Below are positions 50,776 to 60,149 of a stretch of DNA of 64,000 nt, in pieces. A program made the translations under genes and the position numbers. This stretch comes from Hymenopus coronatus (taxonomy: Eukaryota; Arthropoda; Insecta; Mantodea; Hymenopodidae). Every line of letters begins with the position of its first letter. Position 1 is the stretch's first letter. The DNA lies in NCBI GenBank assembly GCA_030762935.1, contig CM060896.1, forward strand, positions 16,855,527 through 16,919,526, given 5' to 3'. The notes under the pieces are model-generated. The model was given only the letters and a program-made list of their open reading frames with translations. It did no database searches and was not told the origin of the DNA.

Positions 50776-51481
50776 TCTGATGTGTACCATTCACATGACT
50801 TTCTCCATATCCCTGCAACAAATAATTCTTAAAAAGCTTATACTTCTATTTACTTTATGCTAATCAGAAAAAATTAGCAGAAATAGTCTTATTACTCGCA
50901 TCCTTGTAAGCAGAAGCGAAATAAGGGACAACCGTAGGTTAAAGTGATAGTCAAAAGCTGGTTGCTATGTCAGTGAAGTTCCTTTGTTTATATGGATAGG
51001 AGTTGACAAGTTCCAGTATGAGAAAAGTGTTTTTCATAGCAGAAACCAAAAATAAGGAATGTCACAAAAACGACGAACTCCACAAAAAAAATGTATATAA
51101 CATAAATTGTGTGTTTTAAAGTGCTCTACATTTTTTGTGTAGTAAGTTTTTGTCCATCTCTTACGGTTTAGAAGTTATTCAAAATTTAGTAAAATTCATC
51201 CAGAATAAACTACTCTTCAGAGGCTATTCCCAGAAAATTCAAGATATACATTTCATTTGTCAGGTAAATATGTTTAATATCCGAAATTTTAATCAAAATC
51301 GTTAGAGCCATTTTTGAGAAAATCAAAATTTTCGAAAAAAGTTCCATGTAAAGGGTAGTTGGGGGTGGGGGGATTTTTCTCAAAATCTTTGTGTCGCATC
51401 CCTGTAAGATACTAAACTTAAATACCAAGTTTGGTATTTTACCGACTTTTCGTTTTTGAGTTATCGTGTTCACAGACACAC

Positions 51482-51517
<36 letters not shown>

Positions 51518-51656
51518 AGACCTTTTTGTGAAAATGCTTTTTTTGGATATTGGGGACCCTAAAACGTATATTTCCGGTGAAATCTTGGTATCGAATTTTT
51601 TGGTGGAGTGCAATACTTTCTCTATACACTATGTACATAGGGCATTTGGAGAAAGT
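50776..51656 (+). mobile_element. Hairpin-ended DINE-1/Helentron-like repeat, copy G
   Basis: Starts TCTGATGTGTACCATTCACA then ACTTTCTCCA, ends at the palindrome (51618-51653) with TGGAGAAAGT. Here both subterminal repeats carry the same CCA/TGG change relative to other copies. A CA microsatellite lies at 51484-51512. The insertion is in the AAAAAA of the host LINE codons for HKK: six A precede it and six follow (CAT-AAAAAA | ... GAAAGT-AAAAAA-GGAGAC), so the A run or a TAAAAAA duplication is on both sides. Confidence 0.85.
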
Positions 51657-51956
51657 AAAAAAGGAGACAAAGGTGAAATAAGTAATTACAGGCTAATATC
51701 ACTCATCTCGACACTTTCCAAGTTAGTGGAAAGAATAATAGCTGATCAAATGATTTCATTTCTAGATAAATATGAAATTCTGGTTGATTTTCAATATGGA
51801 TTCAAAAAAAAATAAATCAACAAAAATTGCCATATCAGAAATAATAGATCACATATTTGACAAGCTGGATAACAATGAAAACAACGGCTGTATATTTCTC
51901 GATCTTTCCAAAGCATTTGTTTGAATATGAACTCCTACTAGATAAACTAAATCATT

Positions 51957-52218
51957 ATGGGATACGTGGTAGTGTTTAACGCCCGCTTTAACTACTAATG
52001 GCACTGCAGGCCATTATGATGATGATAAATGAATGATGATGGAGCACCGGTGGAATGTGATGGTGGGGGAAACTGGAGAAACTGGGGAAAACCCGCCCCA
52101 GCGCCGTTTTGTCCACCACAAATCTCACATGCGGTCGCTTGGGATCAAACCCCGGCCATCTAGGTGAGAGTTGAGTGGTCAAACCACTCGGCCACGGCGC
52201 AGCCCATAGGATACGTGG
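51957..52218 (-). mobile_element. tRNA-derived SINE, family D, 13-bp TSD
   Basis: The element occupies 51970-52205. On the minus strand the head reads GGGCTGCGCCGTGGCCGAGT (A box, Ser/Leu-tRNA-like) and GGTTTGATCCC (B box); the body contains TGTGGTGGACAAAACGGCGC and ends GGGCGTTAAACACTA. The target duplication is ATGGGATACGTGG / ATAGGATACGTGG (one mismatch). It interrupts the RT frame of LINE-epsilon at NHYGIRG. Fragments of the same family are at 12001-12190 and 41862-41910. Confidence 0.9.
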
Positions 52219-53430
52219 AATACCAAATAAAATAATTAGGACATATCTGAGCAAACAATCCCAACAAGTAAAAATTACACATGCTAAGAATCAACATATC
52301 GCCGAATACTACTCAGATAGTAAACTAGTGACATACGGAGTACCACAAGGTTCTGTTCTTGGTCCCCTACTTTTCATAATCTATGTCAATGGCCTCTCAA
52401 ATATATCAGAAGGGAAAATATTTATGTATGCTGATGATACTTCAATAGTAAATACAGGTATTAGCCCACAGGTTCTGGAAAACACGACAATAAGTAATAC
52501 AACACTAGTTATACAATATTTTAGGCTTAATAACTTACACATCAACTTAAATAAAACAAATTACAAGCAGTTTCAAACCCCACAGAACAGGTCAACATCA
52601 AATACAAAGATAGTTATTGAAAACAGGGAAGTAAATGTAGTCGACAGTGTAAATTTTCTAGGAGTAATCTTGGCTAAAAATCTGACATGGGATAAACACA
52701 TTGACTATATATGTAACAAATTGAGTTCAGGATTATTCATAATGAAGAAAATGGCAAATATAGTGGATGCTAACACACAAATAATGTTATATTATGGATT
52801 AATCTACCTGCTCCTTTCATATGGGATAACTGTGTGGGGACGCTGTGCTAAAAAATACACTAACCAAGTATTCCTTCTCCAGAAAAGAGCAATAAGACTA
52901 ATTTTGAGGATGAAACAAACAGATTCATGTAGGCAAACCTTCAGAGACCTAAACATTTTAACAGTATATTCACTATACATTTATGAAGTAATAGTACAAT
53001 TGTTCAACAGACAAGATGTAGGTAAAACAAACAAACAAAGGCATAAACATTATACTAGAGGAAATACAAATTTTCATATACAATCACATAGACTAGAAAA
53101 GTATAAAACCAAACCTACTGCTGCAGCTCATGAACTGTATAATAAACTCCCTGCTTATCTGAAAAATGTTAATGACTTTAAGATATTCAAGAAAGATTTA
53201 AAGAAATTTTGTATTGAAGGATGTTATTATTCAATTGACGAATATCTTAACTAATACTGACAAAATAAATAGTATTTATATAATACAGTAATTATGAATT
53301 GTAAAATGTTACTTTAAAAGCTGTTTTTGTATATATTAGATTGTATATATTATTGTACATATTTAACCAGATGATGCTTTGAATATGTTTGTATTCTTTT
53401 AAGCAGATAATAAATGAATGAATGGTATTG

Positions 53431-53974
53431 TTAATGTCATGACCTACTATATGTTACAAAATGTATATGGCAGCTAGACATGGTCACAGAATACAAAGTA
53501 TACAGAAAGGAAACTCCCCTGTAATCCGTGTGCCAAAATTCAGCACGCATGCGCGAATTCCGCCATATTTGGACCGAGTAAACAGCTATGTTGTTGAAGT
53601 TACACACTTCGTAATATACATTTTATTATTTGTGTATTTTAGCTACTGGGATTATACTCTACTCAATGGTTATATTATACACTGTACAAGTTAGAATATT
53701 TGATGACTCTTAAAGCTTTACTGCTCTTATAATGAGCAGAAGTAAGAGAAAAGGCGGCCTATGGTGCTCAGACTCTAATGTAAAAATAATTCAAATACAA
53801 TTAATATGACAAGGAAACATGTAGTATCTCCTGTAAGGTTAGTAATGTGGTTTATCATGTGTTTGCATCAAGCTTTAGTTTTGGTTTTTTCTGTTTGTTT
53901 TTTTTTTTTCTTCTTTTTTCTTTTTCTTCTTTTCCTGTCAATGATAGGACTGGGTCATTCTGACATATTTATTT
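53431..53974 (+). other. Unassigned sequence with a T-rich tract
   Basis: No gene recognised. A pyrimidine tract (T11 and TTCTT units) lies at 53889-53936. Confidence 0.45.
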
Positions 53975-54766
53975 ACTGTCCATTCTGATTCAACATATTT
54001 TATTAAATAAAGCTTGGCAGCCCCATTACAATAAAACTCTGTTCCAGCTACCTGAAGACAGTGATGCACTGCTTTCTGAATATGCTTCAAGTGATACCAT
54101 TCCATATTCTGGTATTTTGTTTTAAGCTTACAATGATGGTGCCAGCGTTCATCGCCTGTCTCAATAGTCATCAAAAATCATCACTTGCATTTTGAAATAT
54201 CTGAGGAAGGTTTTGGGTGATGGTTCTTCTTGAAGTTTGTGAACTTCGGTCAAAAAACATGGGAACCAGGGAAAAAAGTTTTCAATAACCTAAGCTATCA
54301 ATAATTTTTTTGCACTGTACTATGTCCTTCTGTAAAATCTGCAGAGATTTCATCCACAGTGATATGCCTGATTCTCTAATAAGCTCATCAACGTTTCCCT
54401 TGTTGCATTTCATGGAGACAATTTGAGGGTGACCACTAGAAAGCCCATCTTGACACTCGTGTTCCCATTTTTGAAATGTTTCACTCATCTTCTAACATTG
54501 CAGACATTTCCATAGGTACATTGTAATCTGAGGTGAATTTCAGCAGCAGATTTTCCCTCTTTCACAAGGAAATAAATAACATCATGCTGTCAAAACAAAA
54601 CGTTGATGACCGCCATTTTGGAAATACTGCCTGTGGTCATGTGATAAAAACTAATAATGACACAATATGACATCCTATGGCATATGGACAGTAGATTACG
54701 ATCCTTTCTATTCCATTGTTGGAATTTGAATTTTAACAGTGGGTTGTTCACAACTTTCAGTATGTC
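53975..54766 (-). pseudogene. Mariner relic with internal deletion
   Basis: Minus-strand frames resemble the intact mariner at 14131: FQKWEHECQDGLSSGHPQIV, RRITVDEIS-like and IVQCKKIIDSLGY (54488-54282), then TIETGDERWHHHCKLKTKYQ and NMEWYHL joined directly to KHIQKAVHHCLQVAGTEFYC (54174-53938). The segment carrying the second and third catalytic Asp is therefore deleted. The right inverted repeat survives as CAACTTTCAGTATGTC at 54751-54766. The copy is heavily mutated and cannot encode transposase. Confidence 0.75.
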
Positions 54767-54822
54767 TCTCTTACTTCTTAATAGTCTGGATATGCAAGCA
54801 TTGGTGTATTCTCTTATTGCAG

Positions 54823-55120
54823 AAGAAAAAGAACAATCCTCTTTGCCTTAGTTATGATGAAATAAAACTCTCAGCTCTTCTTTCCGTCTCCTCAGCAAGC
54901 TACTTCATTAATGATGGTGAACGTCACAACAAAGGTGTCCCAACTGAGGATCCTAAGAGTTTCACAACATATGGCATAATCATAGGGCTGATAGGAGGTC
55001 GTCTTAAATGATGTCAATGTATGGAATGGCAAGACATTTTGGTGACAAAACATCAAAATGTTAAACAGAATGGATATGTTCCACCACGCAAGATAGGATG
55101 TTTACAGAAAAAGTATGAAG
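54823..55120 (+). pseudogene. Candidate host exon with one in-frame TGA
   Basis: Bounded by an acceptor (ATTCTCTTATTGCAG ending at 54822) and a strong donor (GAAG then GTAAGTGAGT at 55121). One frame spans it apart from a TGA at 55009-55011: before it LSYDEIKLSALLSVSSASYF and KSFTTYGIIIGLIGGRLK, after it EWQDILVTKHQNVKQNGYVP and PRKIGCLQKKYEG. The exon ends in phase 1, which fits the exon at 59434. I recognise no family. It could be a pseudogene, an exon whose true start lies after the TGA, or coincidence. Confidence 0.35.
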
Positions 55121-56390
55121 GTAAGTGAGTAAAACAAAAATTGAAATTAATTATTAGTTTCTTTATAAATGACCTTACTTTGTTATCTGCTTATATATCC
55201 ACAAATGTTCTTTCAGTTATAAAGAAGTGGACGTACATAGTCTACATGAATTAAGCCACAGTTATTTGCCACTAATATATCTTGCAGCACCTTTAAAGTA
55301 GTCTGTGTTTAATTTTTATCTCGGATTTCATTTAACAAAGTAAACAGGCAGTGCACCTGATTGTGGTGCTAACTTAAATTTTATTTCTCCCCAAAAGTGG
55401 AGAAATAAAATGTTCAGTGAGCATATAGACAGACCCAGAGAGGGGCTATAGCCCTTCCCTAAATTTTTCAAAAAAATGGCATTTGTTACTAATTAAGATT
55501 ATATTATTGCTTTGGTAAAATCAAAACCAACACTTTTAGGTATTTTTATCCTATTTACTTAAACCACATGAACTGTGAATGAATTTATGTTATAAGTGGA
55601 TTGCCTCTTAAAAGTTGTTCCACTAATTCAAGAAAAAATAGAAATACATTAATTTAAACAAATATGTTTTACATTTACTATAGCCAGTCTCAACCTTAAA
55701 AGACAATATGAACTTACATGGGATATCTCCTTTTCTATCTAGCCCATACATAGTGCTATTAGCTTCATTCTATTCTGCTCTCACACTGTTGCCAAATTAC
55801 CAATAATGTGGTGTAAGCATGCAATTGTTATAATTTCCATCCTTGCATCTGTTTCTAACAGATTACATTATTTATAGAATCTTTTAGATTTCCTTGGTTT
55901 CAAATTTCTAAAGAAAACGTTTTTTGGTAAAAGTCTGATATTTATTGTTTCTATGCTTATCATACAGCAATTCATAAATTAAAATGTGATACAAGCCAAT
56001 TTTTTAAATTCATTGTGAAACTTTCAGGATATTAGCAATTATGTTTCTTATTTAAGCTTACTACCATATTTCATTATAAGTTTAATACTCAGGAATATTT
56101 TTATCTTTCAATTGAATAAGAGAAATTTTGCATTTTAAAAGTGATTTTTTTTAAAGAAAATATGTATTCTTATAGATAATTTCCTGTAGCTCATAAGTTG
56201 AGCATAGGACATTGTTATGATGTTTCTATGATCAGATTTACATTTCCAGTTCGTGAGTTCACTGCTATGAGCCATAATGATGAGAGATCAGTTCATTGTA
56301 CACAGTTGGCACTATAGAACAAAATCAACACCTGCCGAAGTGAAAAATGGTGGAATTTTACCCAGAAACTTTCTTCTTTTCAAGCTATGG
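55121..56390 (+). other. Unassigned AT-rich sequence
   Basis: No gene, RNA or known repeat recognised. A short inverted repeat, TTTATTTCTCC/GGAGAAATAAA, lies at about 55380-55412. If the exon pair at 54823 and 59434 is real, this is part of its 4.3-kb intron. Confidence 0.4.
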
Positions 56391-56500
56391 GGTTCTTTTA
56401 TGTGCCAATAAATATTACACTGGACCACCTTTACTTCCCTTCCAAAGGAAGTCATGCTAAGGATTTTTGCAGCCAAAAGAATCCATCACCCTCTGCCAGG
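56391..56500 (-). mobile_element. tRNA-derived SINE, family A, partial copy 3
   Basis: GGTTCTTTTATGTGCC, ACTTCCCTTCCAAAGGAAG and AATCCATCACCCTCTGCCAGG correspond to the middle of family A. Both the tRNA-like head beyond the GGAGG end and the 3' part are missing. Confidence 0.75.
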
Positions 56501-57915
56501 TATATCATTATAATACTGCATTTTAAATGAATACTCATTATTTTTAGGTACTTTAAAATTAATTGGAAGACTGAAAAATATAGTTCCATTATATTGAATA
56601 TTTATTTGTACAACTTCTTTTACATAGATTTTACATATTTCTGTCTCTAATCTAAGTACAAATTTTAATTGCCTTCTTGCTACCTTGGTTTGCATGGCAC
56701 CCAGGCCATTTGCCTCCCGAGTAGCTCTTGTCAACCCTTCCCCCTTTATCTTAGTTATCCCTCTCCTCCACTCTGTCTGCTTCTTTTGCACTCCTTACTT
56801 TTCTCTTGCTTTCTGCATGTACCCATCTATGCTTCTCATATTCTTTTCTTCCTTCTATAACATTTTTATAGCTACAATTTTCTCCTCTATTTTTCGCATC
56901 TTTTCTCCAAAACCTTGTTTTGCCATATTGCTAGTTCTGTGCATTCTATCAAATAATGTTCTATACTTTCTTTCTCACCACACATTTCACACATTCCTTT
57001 TTCACTGCCTCTTATCCCTCTTAAAAATATACTTGTTCTCCCCCAAGCTAGTCCTTTTTATTTGCCTGTTACAGCATACTACCTATGATTCTCATCCCCA
57101 GTCTCTTTTTATTTATAAAACTGTACCGATTTCTTATTTTCTAAACTTCCTCATATCCCCTGTCTTCTACCCTGCATTTTACTTGTTTACCAATATTACC
57201 TTCATTTCTTTCTTTAGGCCTCCATATATCTCCCACTCCTATTTTCTCCATAATTCTTCCAACCCCTACCCACCAACTATTTCTGCTCTTTAGATTTTGA
57301 TGTTGCTTCATACATAGCGTTAAGATTTCGCCATCTTCTTTTATCAAACATTTATACCAAAATGTTATTATTCCCTCCATTATTCCTTCTTGTTTTCCCA
57401 AGTTCTGCTAAGGCGACTTCTCTTGACGCTGATCTTGGTAACCCTAATAATTCTTTGTTGAACATTCTATATATATGATCCACCTTCTTATTTATGTGTT
57501 TGGCCACCCAGATCTCCACTGCATAAGGCAACCTTGATTCCACTAACACCTCATACATTCTTTCCAGCCACTTGCTTGTCATCTCTAATGTGTATTTGCA
57601 AATTCTAAATCCTGACATTGCAGCCTTCCCTTTTGCTTCTCTTTTTCTTCCATGTGCCTCCCATTTCCCTCTGTTATTCAACCTCACTCCCAAGTATTAA
57701 AATCCCTTGACCACTTCTAATCTTTACCTGTTTAATACCCATATTTCCTCTTTTCTCAATTTAGGTCCTTTTTTGAAAACCATAACTTTAGACTTACTTA
57801 TATTTATTTTTATTCTCCATTCCTCACAAAATTTTTGAACCTCATTTATTGCCCTTTGTAATCTGAGGATTGATATGGATCCTATCATTAAATTGTTAGC
57901 ATATAGCAATTATGG
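56501..57915 (-). pseudogene. LINE-alpha family, second copy (RT and C-terminus)
   Basis: Minus strand: MLYANNLMIGSISILRLQRA (57909; motif C, usually YADDLM, with both Asp changed to Asn), WRIKINISKSKVMVFKKGPK, then after a shift MGVRLNNRGKWEAHGRKREA and SRLPYAVEIWVAKHINKKVD (57570-57500), LLGLPRSASREVALAELGK, and WWVGVGRIMEKIGVGDIW at 57260. The order matches fragments of LINE-alpha at 15890-17553. The catalytic loss and frameshifts show an inactive copy. It is truncated upstream of motif C. Confidence 0.65.
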
Positions 57916-59433
57916 AATTTTCTTATTTGCTATTACTGGACAGTGTTGGTTTCCTTTTTGGATTACCTCATTATATATTATTCCCTGGATCAGACATTGT
58001 CACTCACATAGGAACTGTAGCAGAGGTTTTCAAGTCTAAAATAATTACCACAATAGTCGTTTACTATAGTATAACTGTTGGAAGATTACAATAGTATACA
58101 ATTGCACTCCTTAAAGCTCATCATTAAATGCATAAATCTTATAATATTATACCACAGTCAATGATACAAGAATACCGCTAAGCAAACAAAACATGTGGCC
58201 ATCTGTACTGACAACACTACCTTTGAGCTTGGTTGTTGGGTGCGGAGAGAGCGTTAAAGGCAATCACGTACTTCAAGGTTAACCCTGATTGTCATGACAA
58301 CAGACCAAAATGCATGTCAGGCAAACTATCAGAATTTGGAAGTAATGTTAATGACAAAACAGTCTCTTCTTTGGATAGAGTTTTTTGAGAAAGTACAAAT
58401 GGCAAAGGTAGAAAAACAAGTTACTGATGTCTAAGACGGTTATGAGTGTCCCCCTTCCACTGCCTCAAAAGATTTTGACCAAAGAATAATCCATTGCAGT
58501 AGCAATACTGACTGCATATTGCAGCTACATAACAATATAACTCAGAAAATAGCTTTTTTCACCCCCACTAACTCACCCACAGGCTCAATCACACAAGAAT
58601 ATTTGCTTATATAGTCACCGGAAAACCCAATAGAATGTCTAAAAGAGGAAATTTCCAGAAGGTTTGCATTATTTGATAATACTGCTTTTGGTGTCTTATG
58701 GTATGCAAGAGCACTATTTATCATTGTTTATCTCCGACTGCCTGGCACTGACCTTCCAAAGCTTGGGCCATAGCCATTGTGTTTCAATATGAAAGTTATG
58801 GGTAAATTGGGTACCTAGCAATCATAATCATAAATTCACATTTACACAGTTCAGTTGTGATACAATATTTACTGAGACTCTTTTGCTTCAATTACTGTGT
58901 GCATTACATGTTTCAGTTTGTGTCATCACTTCTGATACTTGCCGTGTGTTCGTCTGTATTTACCAGCATGCTTTCATTTGTTGTAGACATCTAACCAGAT
59001 GTGTAAATAAATTCACTGTTGTTTTCTGCACTGCAAGCAGCTTTTATTAGAAATGCTACATATTCAAGCTTCATGATACTCAAACAAGCACCGCAAATAC
59101 AAAATACTCTGACATCTCATAAATTCTTGTGGTTGATGTATCATTATGGTATAAAGTATGTTACATAAATATTATAATCTCACCCCATGAGAGGCAGAAT
59201 ATTATGCTGTGCAATTTTGAAGTCTATCTTCATAAACAAAACAACTGTATGTCAAATCTAAAGTTTACCTTTAGCTCTCCAGATGGCAATATTAAGAATT
59301 GATTAGTATATAAAGATATGTAATGGTAATATTTATGTAGACTTAGTTAAACCTTGAAAAATATTGATAAAATTATTTATTTGAACCTGGTCTGTATAAG
59401 AACAAAGCTATTCTTTTTTATATATTTTCTCAG
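57916..59433 (+). other. Unassigned sequence
   Basis: No gene or repeat recognised on either strand. The frames here are short and not protein-like. Confidence 0.4.
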
Positions 59434-59471
59434 GCTCAGTCATGGGACAACTGTTGAAGCATGCAAAGTAA
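59434..59471 (+). CDS. Candidate terminal exon with stop and poly(A) signal
   Basis: A pyrimidine-rich acceptor (TTCTTTTTTATATATTTTCT then CAG at 59431-59433) precedes it. Joined to the exon ending at 55120 it completes a Gly codon and reads SVMGQLLKHAK then TAA at 59469-59471. AATAAA lies at 59527-59532, about 56 nt after the stop. Acceptor, short coding tail, stop and poly(A) signal together look like a last exon, but the coding part is too short to identify and the partner exon has a stop. Confidence 0.35.
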
Positions 59472-60149
59472 CAGCAGAAAGAGCAAAAGTGCCAACATGA
59501 TGATATTAATAATATTTATTGCATCAAATAAAAGTCAGTTTATAATTTTTAAATTACAATTTAAATTAAAATGTTAGATGCAACAGTATGTATGTCATTG
59601 ATACAAACATAGCATCAATTTAAAGTTACAATTAACTTTTACTATATTTACAAATATTCATCTATATCATAAAAAGCACAATAAATTACATAGTTTTTTA
59701 ATTGCTTAATAAACATGGCACCCATTGTTTGCTTAATTGTGGCTGGTAATTTATTGTACAAGGTTAACCAATCACAAATTGATTTTTATCAATTTTTTTT
59801 TTTTTTTTCGTTCCCTGTACATATTATCTTTAGTCCTAGTATTTGTGTGTGTGTGCGCACGCATGCGTTGGTGGATGCGTGGTTGGGTGCGTGTGTGTGT
59901 GTATATTGCTATTAATCCTTATGTGTGATGTTTTTCAGGTTAATAATATAATTTTAAAAATATATAATGAAACCACAGTTAAAATTCTTTTATTTTAAAT
60001 TCTTCCCTACACTAACCATAGATTTTAATGAATTATAATTCTTATCTATCTCTTTTGTGATACATGCATAACATTGTAATTTGTAGATCCTATTATGAGC
60101 TAAGACTCAAAGCCCAAACTCTAGGATGTAGATCATGTCAACAATTACA
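59472..60149 (+). other. Unassigned sequence with GT/GC microsatellite
   Basis: A T run of 14 (59793-59806) and a GTGTGTG/GCGCACGCATGCG tract (59843-59901) are present. No gene recognised. Confidence 0.5.

Larger units (their letters stand above)
50144..53254 (+). pseudogene. LINE-epsilon reverse transcriptase (in four pieces)
   Basis: 50144-50455 linker (KPWINQDVMQAKEFLNRYYD). 50446-50775 RT start (IKKLKNKNSSGLDGISNSAL, SIVIPIHKK). 51657-51969 (ISNYRLISLISTLSKLVERI, FQYGFKKNKST, CIFLDLSKAF motif A with a frameshift). 52206-53254 (TYGVPQGSVLGPLLFIIYVN motif B, IFMYADDTSIV motif C, NFLGVILAKNLTWDKHIDYI, RAIRLILRMKQ) to a stop at 53254 after YYSIDEYLN. The last piece is open for 359 codons. 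The enzyme would copy the LINE RNA; this copy is dead. Confidence 0.85.
48633..53430 (+). mobile_element. CR1/Jockey-type LINE split by three insertions (LINE-epsilon)
   Basis: Starts abruptly in the endonuclease (EHGLKENVLKLCQLEGYKN) and runs to a tail AATAAATGAATGAATGG near 53425. It is interrupted by MITE copy 2 (49329-50079), hairpin-ended repeat G (50776-51656) and SINE family D (51970-52205). At each of the three sites the amino-acid sequence resumes in the expected order once the insert is removed, e.g. NWKH.FFAIFKYYFDIACPI and IPIHKK..GDKGEISNYRL and NHYGIRG..IPNKIIRTYL. No RNase H is present. Frameshifts in endonuclease and RT make it inactive. Confidence 0.85.

Noticed and set aside
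55380..55412. Small inverted repeat as a terminator-like hairpin
   Set aside because: A eukaryotic, AT-rich intronic or intergenic context gives no basis for a rho-independent-type terminator.
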